14,660 nucleotides of DNA from Chthoniobacterales bacterium (lineage in GTDB: Bacteria; Verrucomicrobiota; Verrucomicrobiia; Chthoniobacterales; UBA10450): positions 1 through 14,660 of the forward strand of contig JACCTI010000098.1 in NCBI GenBank assembly GCA_013812515.1. The letters are read 5' to 3'. A program made the position numbers and the translations under genes. Below are positions 1-6,583 of this stretch, piece after piece; within the stretch, counting starts at the first letter, position 1, and each line of letters begins with the position of its first letter. The notes beneath the pieces are model-generated. The model was not told the DNA's origin. It worked only from the letters and a program-made list of their open reading frames with translations, and searched no databases.

Positions 1-2010
1 GTCGTGCTCGCGCATCGGTTCTGGAAAAAGCTGGGCGCTGATCAGAACGTGATCGGCAGTGCGCTGACCTTGAACGGAAGGCGTTTCACCGTGGTGGGCG
101 TGGCGCCCGCGAGCTTCACCGGAACGGATGTCGGCGTCGGTCCGGATCTCTGGGTGCCGATGTCGATGCGCGGATGGGTGATGCCCGCAAACGATTGGAA
201 AGAGAACCGGCGCGCACTCATGCTCAATGTGATCGGGCGGCTCCGGCCGGGTGTTTCTATTGAGCAGGCGCAAGCGCAGCTCAAGACGATCGCGCGCCAA
301 CTGGAGCAGGCGTATCCGGAATTCAACAAGGAGCGTTCCGTCTCGCTCGTGCCGCTGGAGAAGGCGAAGAGCGAGAGCCTCGGCGGTCCGGGAAACGAGA
401 ACGGATTGCGCAACGTTTCCATTCTCTTTCTCGCCGCCGCCGGCAGCATTCTCCTGATCGCCTGCGCGAACGTGGCGAACCTCCTGCTGGCGCGCGCCAC
501 CACGCGCCAACGCGAGATGGCGATTCGGCTTTCGTTAGGCGCGGGACGTGGTCGCATCATCCGGCAGCTCCTGACCGAGAGTCTGCTGCTCGCGCTGCTC
601 GGCGGGCTCGGCGGAGTGGTGCTCGCTTATTGGTTAGGCGATCTGCTCCTGGCGCTGATGCCGCCTACGCCCGTTCCGTTGCACCTGGATGCGCAGCCTG
701 ATGGTCGTGTGCTTCTCTTCGCTTTGCTTCTCGCGCTCGCGAGCGGTGTCATCTTCGGAATCGCTCCCGCGTGGCAGACCTCGCGCTCCAATCTCACGCA
801 GGAACTGCGGGAACGCGCCACCTCGAATGCGCCCGGGCGCTGGCATCTGCGCAATCTGCTCGTGGTCGCACAGATCGGGGGCTCGCTCCTGCTCCTGATC
901 GGCTCAGGATTGTTCCTGAAAGCATTCCACACCGCCCAGGCAATAAAGCCGGGCTTCCGCGCGGAAAACCTGGCGCTCCTGAGCTTCGACCTGCACCTCG
1001 CTGGCTACGACCAAGCCCGCGCGAAGCAAGTCATGCGCGAACTGCTCGAGCAGGTCCGATCGACTCCGCAGGTGCGCAGCGCCGATCTCGGGCAATCGAT
1101 TCCGCTCGGCTTCGGCGGGATGGGGCGAACCGTTTTCGCGGAAGAGCGCCCGTCGAATGCGGAGGGCAACCGCAAGTTCGCGAACGTGAGCGAAGTAACT
1201 CCGGGATATTTCGGAACGATGGCGATCCCGCTTTTGCGCGGCCGCGCCTTTCTCGATCGAGACTGCGAGCAAGCCATGCCACGCGTCGCGATCGTTAATG
1301 AAGCGATGGCGCGCGAGTTCTGGCCCGGACAGGATGCACTCGGGCGGCGCTTCCATTTCTTTCAAGGCGCGCCGGTCGAGGTCGTGGCGATCGTGCAGAA
1401 CGTGAAACTTTTCTCGTTAGGCGAAGATGCGACCTGGATCGTTTATCTGCCGATGAACACGCAACCGCAGGGCGGCGTCACGATGTTCATCCATACGGCG
1501 GCCGCACCCGGTTTGATGCTGGGAGAAGCTCATCGCATGCTGCGACGCTTCGACAGTCACATCCCGATCACCTATGAGAAGACCGTCGAGAAACATCTGG
1601 CCTTTGCGCTCTGGCCTTCGTGGATGGGCGCGGTTTTGCTCGGCGCGTTCGGCGTGCTCGCGCTCGTGCTCGCGTCGATGGGCGTCTACGGCGTGATGGC
1701 ATACACCGTCAACCAACGCACGCGCGAGCTGGGGATTCGGATGGCGCTTGGGGCACAAACGCATCAGGTTCTTGCGCTCGTTTTGCAGCAAGGAATGACG
1801 CTGGCCGCAATCGGCTTGGGGATTGGCTTGCTTCTGGCACTCGGCTGCACGCGTTTGCTCGGAGCGCTGCTTTACGGGGTGAACCCGAGCGACCCTGTGG
1901 TTTTCTGCGGCGTGACGGCGATCCTGGCCGTGGCGGCTTTCGCGGCCTGCTATTTTCCCGCGCGCCGTGCGGTCAAGATCGATCCTGTGGTCGCGCTGCG
2001 CTTCGAGTAG
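1..2010 (+). CDS. ADOP/MacB-like ABC transporter permease, 5'-truncated
   Basis: This is an integral membrane permease of the FtsX/MacB superfamily, most like the acidobacterial duplicated orphan permeases (ADOP), which export unknown substrates or act mechanically across the envelope. The frame is open from base 1, so the start lies outside the window; about 669 residues remain of a family length near 800. Numbering from the codon at position 4, a periplasmic MacB-type core fragment comes first (LTLNGRRFTVVGVAP, about 21-35). An FtsX block follows, with membrane segments near 140-162, 190-219, 235-255 and 286-306 and the motif REMAIRLSLGAGR near 170-182. A second periplasmic core spans about 310-535. 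A second FtsX block (about 540-668) has the matching RELGIRMALGA motif and ends PARRAVKIDPVVALRFE. This internal duplication is the ADOP hallmark. No ATPase gene is visible, as expected for orphan permeases. Three TTA-GGC leucine-glycine steps lie in the motif noted elsewhere. Family call is confident; substrate unknown. Confidence 0.9.
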   Translation, partial: VVLAHRFWKKLGADQNVIGSALTLNGRRFTVVGVAPASFTGTDVGVGPDLWVPMSMRGWVMPANDWKENRRALMLNVIGRLRPGVSIEQAQAQLKTIARQLEQAYPEFNKERSVSLVPLEKAKSESLGGPGNENGLRNVSILFLAAAGSILLIACANVANLLLARATTRQREMAIRLSLGAGRGRIIRQLLTESLLLALLGGLGGVVLAYWLGDLLLALMPPTPVPLHLDAQPDGRVLLFALLLALASGVIFGIAPAWQTSRSNLTQELRERATSNAPGRWHLRNLLVVAQIGGSLLLLIGSGLFLKAFHTAQAIKPGFRAENLALLSFDLHLAGYDQARAKQVMRELLEQVRSTPQVRSADLGQSIPLGFGGMGRTVFAEERPSNAEGNRKFANVSEVTPGYFGTMAIPLLRGRAFLDRDCEQAMPRVAIVNEAMAREFWPGQDALGRRFHFFQGAPVEVVAIVQNVKLFSLGEDATWIVYLPMNTQPQGGVTMFIHTAAAPGLMLGEAHRMLRRFDSHIPITYEKTVEKHLAFALWPSWMGAVLLGAFGVLALVLASMGVYGVMAYTVNQRTRELGIRMALGAQTHQVLALVLQQGMTLAAIGLGIGLLLALGCTRLLGALLYGVNPSDPVVFCGVTAILAVAAFAACYFPARRAVKIDPVVALRFE

Positions 2011-2050
2011 GGGCGACTCCGTCTTGCGAAGCACGCCGCGGCGAAGAAAA

Positions 2051-2085
2051 CAATCGACAATCGACAATCGGCAATCGCAAATCTT
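2051..2085 (+). repeat. Heptad tandem repeat upstream of yajQ
   Basis: Units of seven bases follow each other without gaps: CAATCGA (2051), CAATCGA (2058), CAATCGG (2065), CAATCGC (2072), then the degenerate AAATCTT (2079). The array ends four bases before the GTG start of yajQ, where a ribosome binding site would normally lie. It resembles the short tandemly repeated heptamers known from some bacterial genomes. A second 7-bp periodic array of different sequence lies at 11078-11105. Confidence 0.8.
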
Positions 2086-2089
2086 GCCC

Positions 2090-2575
2090 GTGCCTTCGTT
2101 CGACATCGTCTCGGAAGTAGACAAGCAGGAGATCGACAACGCGCTGAATCAGGCCCGGAAAGAATTGGCCACGCGCTTCGATTTCAAAGGGAGCATCGCG
2201 GAGATCACCGCCGAAAAGGAGAAGATCACCCTCACAGCCGAAGACGCCTCGCGTTTGCGCGGCCTGCGCGAGATCGTGATCGGGAAACTTGCGAAGCGGA
2301 ACGTCGATTTGCGGAACGTCGAGCAGGTCGAGCCGGAGATTTCTCCGCTCGGTCACGCGCGCCAGGAATTGAAGATCAAGCAGGGCTTGGAAGGGGAGAA
2401 AGCGAAGGAGATCATCAAGTCGATCAAAGCCCAAAACTTCAAGGTGCAGAGCACGCTGCAAGAGCGACAGATTCGCGTGACGGGGAAGAAGCGCGATGAC
2501 CTGCAGGAAGTGATCCAGTTTGTCCGCGGAAAAGATTTCGGCGTCGCGACCAGTTTTCAGAATTTCCGCGATTGA
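2090..2575 (+). CDS. yajQ: YajQ family nucleotide-binding protein
   Basis: Small cytoplasmic UPF0234 protein with two RNP-like ferredoxin folds. Family members bind nucleotides, and the Xanthomonas and Pseudomonas homologues bind cyclic di-GMP and affect gene expression. The protein opens with the family signature (M)PSFDIVSEVDKQEIDNA, followed by ARKELATRFDFKGS near residue 20-32. It continues with IKQGLEGEKAKEIIKSIK in the middle and ends in RGKDFGVATSFQNFRD. At 161 residues it matches the usual size of about 163. The start is taken as the GTG at 2090 because it is followed at once by the conserved PSFDIV; the frame is open further upstream but reads through the heptad repeat. No Shine-Dalgarno sequence is visible: the repeat occupies its place. 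A small stem (2566-2571 with 2582-2587) spans the stop codon but has no T-tract. Confidence 0.95.
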   Translation: MPSFDIVSEVDKQEIDNALNQARKELATRFDFKGSIAEITAEKEKITLTAEDASRLRGLREIVIGKLAKRNVDLRNVEQVEPEISPLGHARQELKIKQGLEGEKAKEIIKSIKAQNFKVQSTLQERQIRVTGKKRDDLQEVIQFVRGKDFGVATSFQNFRD

Positions 2576-2747
2576 GCAGCTTCGCGGCTTATCCATCCGC
2601 CAGATTCTGCAGAGAAGCCGATACAGGCGCGGCTGTGTTCACCTGCCAAATACATGGACTGCTTCAAACCATCCTTCTCGATAGCTGGCATCGACCCGAA
2701 GATTCGCGTGTAGGGAGTTCAAGCGAACGCCAGCTGAAATTCTCCCG

Positions 2748-2814
2748 GTAGGGTGGGCATCTCGCCCGCCATTTCCGGCGTCTCGGGGCCCAGGCGAAAG
2801 TCCGGGCGAGAGAC
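2748..2814. repeat. REP-like palindromic element A
   Basis: GTAGGGTGGGC begins the element. A seven-pair stem with one G-T pair (2752-2758 with 2764-2770) closes a five-base loop. A second imperfect stem follows, with GTCTC at 2780-2784 facing GAGAC at 2810-2814 and GGGCCC facing CCGGGC inside. The GTAGGGnGG start resembles the other spacer palindromes in this window. Confidence 0.6.
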
Positions 2815-2950
2815 GAGCTCGGTGGTAGCAGCGAAGAGTTCCTTGCGAAGCTTGCTTGTCCGGTCGCGCCGAGCAGTGATGGTAATCGGCCATGCGTGTT
2901 TGCTTCCTTCACGTGCCGAAGACCGCCGGGCAAAGCCAGCGACCTTCGGC

Positions 2951-2973
2951 AGCCGGGGTCAGCGCCCCCGGCT
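2951..2973. repeat. REP-like palindromic element B
   Basis: AGCCGGGG (2951-2958) pairs perfectly with CCCCGGCT (2966-2973) around a seven-base loop, followed by ACAAC. Read on the minus strand it begins TTGTAGCCGGGGGCGCT, very like the element at 7771-7810, which begins TTGTAGGCGGGGGCGCT. The two are therefore members of one dispersed family. Confidence 0.65.
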
Positions 2974-3004
2974 ACAACTGCAATCTCAGCCAGCTCTTCC
3001 GGGG

Positions 3005-3250
3005 TTATCCTCCTTGCACCGGTGGCATAAGCGAGATCTCTTCGTTAGGCAGGAGAACGTGATCGCGTGCGACAAACTCCACCCCAGCTCCGATGAGGAT
3101 GCTGCCGTCCCATTCGCGGAGTCCGGGTCTTTGCGTGTAGAGAAGGGTCAGAAGATCGCTGACTGTCGCGCCGTCAGGGAGATCGATCTCCAGCTCGGCC
3201 GTCCGCGCGATCTCCTTCAGGTGCGAGAAGAACTGCACACGAATTTTCAT
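3005..3250 (-). CDS. moaD: MoaD/ThiS-type ubiquitin-like sulfur carrier protein
   Basis: Small beta-grasp protein (81 residues) of the MoaD family, the small subunit of molybdopterin synthase. It carries sulfur as a C-terminal thiocarboxylate to MoaE during molybdenum cofactor synthesis. The sequence starts MKIRVQFFSHLKEIA, has the middle element LPDGATVSDLLTLL (about 24-37), and ends ISLMPPVQGG. The terminal Gly-Gly is the residue pair that is adenylated and thiolated. Its first four bases overlap the end of hpt (ATGA), so translation is probably coupled. No moaE or other cofactor gene is in view, so a role as another sulfur carrier cannot be excluded, though the start and the MPPVQGG end fit MoaD best. 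It contains one site of the CGTTAGGC motif, encoding LPNEE. Confidence 0.85.
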   Translation of the reverse strand: MKIRVQFFSHLKEIARTAELEIDLPDGATVSDLLTLLYTQRPGLREWDGSILIGAGVEFVARDHVLLPNEEISLMPPVQGG

Positions 3251-3789
3251 TTCGAATCGATGAAATCCTTCCGCAGAACGCCGATGCAGGGGAGATTCCG
3301 GTAGCGCTCCATGTAATCGAGTCCGTAGCCGACCACGAATTCGTTGCTGATCTCAAACCCGACGTAGTCCGCGTGCGTCGGCCCGGTGCGCGGGATTTTT
3401 TTCTCCAGCAGCACGCAAATGCGGACACTGCACGGGTTTGCCTCTTCCAGCCTGCGCCGGATCACCTCGAGCGTCAGGCCGCTGTCGAGAATGTCATCGA
3501 GCAGGAGAATGTGACGGCCCTGCACGTCTGGAAGCGCAACTTGGCGGAAAACGACTTCCCCAGCCGATTTGGTTCCGCCGTGATAGCTCGCCACACTCAG
3601 GCAATCTAACTTCAGCGGGAGTGGAATTCGTCGAAGCAAATCGGCCATGAAAATGAGACTGCCGTTGAGCACCGCAATCACGGTCAGCTCGCGATCGCGG
3701 TAATCCTCCGTGATCGCCGCCGCGATTTCATCGAGCCGGGCCAGAATCGTCCCCTCGTCGAAAAGGATGCGCTCAAGATCGTCCTGCAT
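3247..3789 (-). CDS. hpt: Hypoxanthine phosphoribosyltransferase
   Basis: Cytoplasmic purine salvage enzyme that joins hypoxanthine (or guanine) to PRPP to give IMP or GMP. It has 180 residues, the normal family length. Visible motifs are VIAVLNGSLIFMADLLRRI (about 37-55) and SYHGGTKSAGEV (68-79, flexible loop). The PRPP-binding loop is ILLLDDILDSGLTLEVI (94-110) with the paired acidic residues, and the base-binding end is YVGFEISNEFVVGYGLDY (142-159) followed by ERYRNLPCIGVL. Start is the ATG at 3789; an AAGGA lies upstream but 12-13 bases away, so the ribosome site is weak. It overlaps moaD by four bases in the same direction, making a two-gene unit. That pairing is metabolically unexpected, since purine salvage and molybdopterin synthesis are not normally linked. 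Confidence 0.95.
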   Translation of the reverse strand: MQDDLERILFDEGTILARLDEIAAAITEDYRDRELTVIAVLNGSLIFMADLLRRIPLPLKLDCLSVASYHGGTKSAGEVVFRQVALPDVQGRHILLLDDILDSGLTLEVIRRRLEEANPCSVRICVLLEKKIPRTGPTHADYVGFEISNEFVVGYGLDYMERYRNLPCIGVLRKDFIDSK

Positions 3790-3870
3790 GCAGCTGGACT
3801 ATCCTTAAATCGCTGAGAGACACGAAGCGAATTGTGGCCGCGCTGGTCGCAAACCGCGCGAACGAATTCC

Positions 3871-3937
3871 CTGTAACGGCGGTCTATGACCGCCGAAATC
3901 CGGGCGTCGATTCCGCGGTCGCAGACCGCCCCTACAG
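3871..3937. repeat. REP-like palindromic element C, a bipartite inverted pair
   Basis: The element begins CTGTA and ends TACAG. Inside are two hairpins in head-to-head arrangement: CGGCGGTC-TAT-GACCGCCG (eight pairs) and GCGGTC-GCA-GACCGC (six pairs), separated by a spacer with no clear structure. Its right end overlaps the stop codon of the TPR-like gene: read on the minus strand, the terminal CTGTAG supplies the TAG. Confidence 0.8.
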
Positions 3938-4540
3938 CCTGCCGGCGAGCGCCGCCTGCAGCTTTCGCGCTAGATCCGGATTCGCGGGATGGCGGGCACC
4001 TTCCTTGAAAAGGACGACGGCTCGGGTGCGATCACCCGCGGCTTTGGCGGCGAGTCCGGCGTTGTAGTAGATGATCTGCAAATCACCCTCTTCGAATTGC
4101 GCCGGCTGCGTTCGGGCGCTTGCTGCCAGCTGCGCGAAATCTTTTCGCGTGGAGCCAGCGCGTCCGAAAATTGAGGGCAGCGCCAACGTGGTGAGTGCGC
4201 GAGCGAGTCGGACCTTCGCCGCAGCCGGTGCGGCGGTGACAGCTTCGTCCATTAACGCCAGTCCGTATTGCAAGGCCTGAAGCTTTTTCGGTCCGAAGCC
4301 GAGATCGCGACTGCGCAGCGTGTAAGCGCTCCCGAGATAGACACGGGCGAGCTGATTCGCGGGTTCGATTTGCAGAACGTCTTCCAGCCGGCGGATGCAC
4401 GAATCCACGGCTTCCTTATCGCCGGCTAATCCCCGGCGATACAGCTCCTGAATTTCTTTCTGCTCGTTAGGCGCGGCGTGCCCTGAAATTGTCGCAAACA
4501 GCACCGCACCTATCCAAACGAGAAGGATCTGAGTTTTCAT
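3932..4540 (-). CDS. Secreted TPR-like repeat protein, function unknown
   Basis: Predicted exported protein of 202 residues. The start is the ATG at 4540, because a classic signal peptide follows directly (MKTQILLVWIGAVLFATISG, with likely cleavage after GHA near residue 22). The longer open frame upstream only adds arginine-rich sequence read through yjbQ. The mature part is helical and alanine-rich with TPR-like pairs: EAVDSCIRRLEDVLQIEPAN, then ARVYLGSAYTLRS, and a final unit with YYNAGLAAKAAGDRTRAVVL. No catalytic motif is seen. TPR proteins usually mediate protein contacts, but the partner here is unknown. The start overlaps the yjbQ stop by four bases (ATGA), so the two are probably translated together. 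The TAG stop lies inside palindromic element C. One CGTTAGGC-motif site falls just after the signal peptide, encoding APNEQ. Confidence 0.8.
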   Translation of the reverse strand: MKTQILLVWIGAVLFATISGHAAPNEQKEIQELYRRGLAGDKEAVDSCIRRLEDVLQIEPANQLARVYLGSAYTLRSRDLGFGPKKLQALQYGLALMDEAVTAAPAAAKVRLARALTTLALPSIFGRAGSTRKDFAQLAASARTQPAQFEEGDLQIIYYNAGLAAKAAGDRTRAVVLFKEGARHPANPDLARKLQAALAGRL

Positions 4541-4956
4541 ACTCCAATGACGCTTACGACGACGTTTCGCCGGTGGGCGGCGCGCCGATGTTCGAAGAGG
4601 AAGATGCCCTGCCACGTCCCGAGCTGAAGACGACCGTCTCCGATCGGGATTGTCTCACTGGAGCGAGTCAGCACCATTCGGATATGCGAGGTGGAATCAT
4701 CGGGACCTTCGGAGGTGTGAGTAAAGTAGCCGGTGTTTTCCGGCACGAGACGTTCAAAGAATTTCTCCAGATCAACTCGCGCGGAGTGATCGGCGTTTTC
4801 AAAGATCACCAAGCTGGCGCTCGTATGCTGGAGGAAAACGGTCGCTGTGCCGGTGCGCACCCCGCTCTTCCGCACAATCGCCTTCACCTGCGCGGTAATC
4901 TCGTAGGTGCCTTTACCGCGGGTCGGCACGGTGAACGATTCGGAATGCGCGTTCAT
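4537..4956 (-). CDS. yjbQ: YjbQ/UPF0047 family protein (secondary thiamine-phosphate synthase)
   Basis: Compact cytoplasmic protein of 139 residues, the usual size. E. coli YjbQ has weak thiamine-phosphate synthase activity, which gave the family its name; the physiological role is uncertain. Family signatures are LQHTSASLVIFENAD (42-56), the histidine stretch YFTHTSEGPDDSTSHIR (77-93), and IPIGDGRLQLGTWQGIFLFE (103-122), which carry the conserved His, Asp and Glu residues of the presumed metal-binding site. Start is the ATG at 4956, followed by MNAHSESFTVPTRGKGTYEIT, a normal beginning for the family. It is divergent from the DigH-like gene, with 126 bases between, and overlaps the downstream TPR-like gene by four bases. 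Confidence 0.92.
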   Translation of the reverse strand: MNAHSESFTVPTRGKGTYEITAQVKAIVRKSGVRTGTATVFLQHTSASLVIFENADHSARVDLEKFFERLVPENTGYFTHTSEGPDDSTSHIRMVLTRSSETIPIGDGRLQLGTWQGIFLFEHRRAAHRRNVVVSVIGV

Positions 4957-5042
4957 GCGATCCGGTTAACGCTACTGGCCGCACTTATCAATCAGCGCAT
5001 GTCACAAATACTCTTTGCAATTGAAGGCCGCGCCGAAAGGAG

Positions 5043-5062
5043 CGGCGACACTCTTGTCGCCG
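5043..5062. repeat. Perfect hairpin in the leader of the DigH-like gene
   Basis: CGGCGACA (5043-5050) and TGTCGCCG (5055-5062) form eight pairs around the loop CTCT. It ends 20 bases before the ATG at 5083. It looks like another dispersed spacer palindrome, but its place just ahead of the ribosome site means it would be transcribed and could affect translation. Confidence 0.6.
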
Positions 5063-5082
5063 GGGGAAAAACGACAGGAGTG

Positions 5083-6252
5083 ATGCCTTTCCGATCGCCG
5101 CCAGCGGTGCTCATCCTTACGCTGGCGTTGCTTGGCACTGCCCTAACCGCTTCTGCCGCAGACACGGAATTCCGCGGCGCCTGGGTTGCTACCGTCCATA
5201 ATATTGACTGGCCCTCAGCGCCGGGACTCTCCGCTGCCACGCAGAAGGCAGAATTGCGAGCGATTCTCAATCGCGCCGCGGAGGTGAAATTGACTGCGAT
5301 TCTACTGCAAGTGCGTCCGGCGAGTGATGCGCTCTATAGCTCCAAGCGGGAACCATGGTCGCAATTCCTCACCGGAATTCAGGGCGTCTCGCCGGGCTAC
5401 GATCCTCTCGAGTTTGCAATCGCGGAAGCTCACGCGCGCGGCCTCGAACTGCATGCCTGGATCAATCCCTTTCGCGCGGCGAGCAATGCGAAAACGAGCC
5501 TGGCGGCGAACCATGTCGCGAAGCAACATCCGGAGTGGGTTCGGCGCTTCGGAGCCCAGCTCTGGGTCGATCCCGGCGAACCGGAGGCGCGCGACTATGT
5601 GCTCGGAATCATTGCGGATATCGTCCAGCGGTATGAAGTCGATGGCGTGCACATTGACGACTATTTCTATCCTTACCCGGTGAAGGGCGAGTCGTTTCCA
5701 GATGACGCGAGCTGGGATCGCTTCGGCGCGAAAAGCGGCTTGAGCCGGGCGGACTGGCGCCGTGAGAACATCAATGATTTCGTGCGCAGAATGTATCGCC
5801 GCGTTAAGGCGATCAAACCTGCGGTGCAAGTCGGGATCAGTCCATTCGGGATCTGGCGACCGGGCGTGCCCGCCACGATCGAGGCGCAGCTCGATGCTTA
5901 CGGGCAGCTCTTCGCCGATTCACGCAAATGGCTGGCGGAAGGTTGGTGCGATTACCTGGCACCCCAGCTTTACTGGAGTATCCGGCCGGCGAAGCAGAGT
6001 TTTCCCGTTCTGCTGGAATGGTGGCGCGCGCAGAGTCGTGGCAAACCGGTTTGGCCGGGCCTCGCGACGGAGCGGATCGGAGCGGCCCGGCCGGCACGCG
6101 AAATTCTGGATCAGATTGCGATCACGCGACGCGGGACGAATTCGCCCGGCCACATCCATTGGAGCATGAAAGCGCTCATGCAGAATCGCGGCGAGATCGG
6201 CGATCTCCTGCGCAGCGGGCTCTATGCGGACGAGCCCGGCGCTAGAGAGTAA
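5083..6252 (+). CDS. Secreted DUF187/GHL10 glycoside hydrolase, DigH (YddW)-like
   Basis: Exported TIM-barrel hydrolase of the DUF187 (GHL10) family. The E. coli relative DigH (YddW) cleaves denuded peptidoglycan glycan strands at the divisome, so a wall-remodelling role is likely by homology. At 389 residues it has a signal peptide (MPFRSPPAVLILTLALLGTA, cleavage near ASA-AD at 25). The family opening FRGAWVATVHNIDWPS is at 30-45, then ILLQVRPASDALY (73-85), HAWINPFRA (124-132), WVDPGEPEARDYV (161-173) and the active-site strand YEVDGVHIDDYFYP (184-197) with Asp192 and Asp193. Later parts include VGISPFGIWR and the C-terminal barrel strands. The start is the ATG at 5083 because the signal peptide begins there; the frame stays open back to 4489 but reads antisense through yjbQ. 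AGGAG lies only two bases from the ATG, unusually close, with an overlapping GTG at 5080 as the alternative start. Confidence 0.88.
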   Translation: MPFRSPPAVLILTLALLGTALTASAADTEFRGAWVATVHNIDWPSAPGLSAATQKAELRAILNRAAEVKLTAILLQVRPASDALYSSKREPWSQFLTGIQGVSPGYDPLEFAIAEAHARGLELHAWINPFRAASNAKTSLAANHVAKQHPEWVRRFGAQLWVDPGEPEARDYVLGIIADIVQRYEVDGVHIDDYFYPYPVKGESFPDDASWDRFGAKSGLSRADWRRENINDFVRRMYRRVKAIKPAVQVGISPFGIWRPGVPATIEAQLDAYGQLFADSRKWLAEGWCDYLAPQLYWSIRPAKQSFPVLLEWWRAQSRGKPVWPGLATERIGAARPAREILDQIAITRRGTNSPGHIHWSMKALMQNRGEIGDLLRSGLYADEPGARE

Positions 6253-6339
6253 CGACCGCTGATGCGTAGCCCTGGCTAACGACAGAAGTCAAACAGCCCC
6301 CGGGGACGTGCGCGCCGAATCGTGATAGATTAACAAACT

Positions 6340-6516
6340 ATGAAGAAATTATTGCCATTCCTTGCCGCTCTGCCGTTGCTCGCTCTCACCTCCTGCACGG
6401 CGGTGGTTGATCCGACCCCGGCTAGTACCTCGACGACGACGGTGCACAGTGAGCAGGCCATGACACGGCCCGCCGCAGTCAGCACCACGACGACGCGTTC
6501 TACCGGCGGGTATTAA
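6340..6516 (+). CDS. Small Thr/Ser-rich lipoprotein
   Basis: A 58-residue exported protein with a full lipoprotein signal: MKKLLPFLAALPLLALTSC, with lipobox L16-T17-S18-C19. After the cysteine come about 39 residues rich in Thr, Ser, Ala and Pro (PASTSTTTVHSEQ, later STTTTRSTGGY), with no fold or motif I recognise. Such tails are probably disordered. The N-terminal codons are AT-rich, as is usual for a real start, but I see no Shine-Dalgarno sequence before the ATG. It follows the DigH-like gene in the same direction after 87 bases and is followed at once by a strong inverted repeat. The signal peptide makes it credible as a gene; its function is unknown. Confidence 0.75.
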   Translation: MKKLLPFLAALPLLALTSCTAVVDPTPASTSTTTVHSEQAMTRPAAVSTTTTRSTGGY

Positions 6517-6529
6517 GGCCGGACGTTCA

Positions 6530-6562
6530 GGAGTCGCCAACTCCTCGAGGGTTGGCGACTCC
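6530..6562. terminator. Strong inverted repeat between convergent genes, possible terminator
   Basis: GGAGTCGCCAAC (6530-6541) and GTTGGCGACTCC (6551-6562) form twelve perfect pairs. The nine-base loop contains the palindrome CCTCGAGG. It begins 13 bases after the lipoprotein stop and ends 21 bases before the end of the opposing hydrolase gene, so it could end transcripts from both sides. No T-run follows on either strand, so it may instead be a dispersed palindrome. Confidence 0.5.
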
Positions 6563-6583
6563 GTTCGCCACTCGCGCTCTTGC

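Larger units (their letters stand above)
2576..3004. other. Gene-free spacer between yajQ and moaD
   Basis: About 430 bases between two genes that converge. I see no credible coding region: the short open frames here read through palindromic repeats and resemble no family. It contains two separate palindromic repeats (2748-2814 and 2951-2973). No T-rich terminator is evident after either gene. Confidence 0.6.

Noticed and set aside
1417..2139. Minus-strand open frame of 240 codons over the permease end and yajQ start
   Set aside because: It is antisense to the conserved FtsX block and translates the heptad repeat as ICDCRLSIVDCF-like low-information sequence.
2639..2893. Short open frames in the yajQ-moaD spacer
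   Set aside because: They read through palindromic repeats on the minus strand, and the peptides look like translated repeats, with no family resemblance.
4489..5082. N-terminal extension of the DigH-like frame by 198 codons
   Set aside because: It reads antisense through yjbQ and the start of the TPR-like gene, then through a hairpin. A proper signal peptide begins at 5083.
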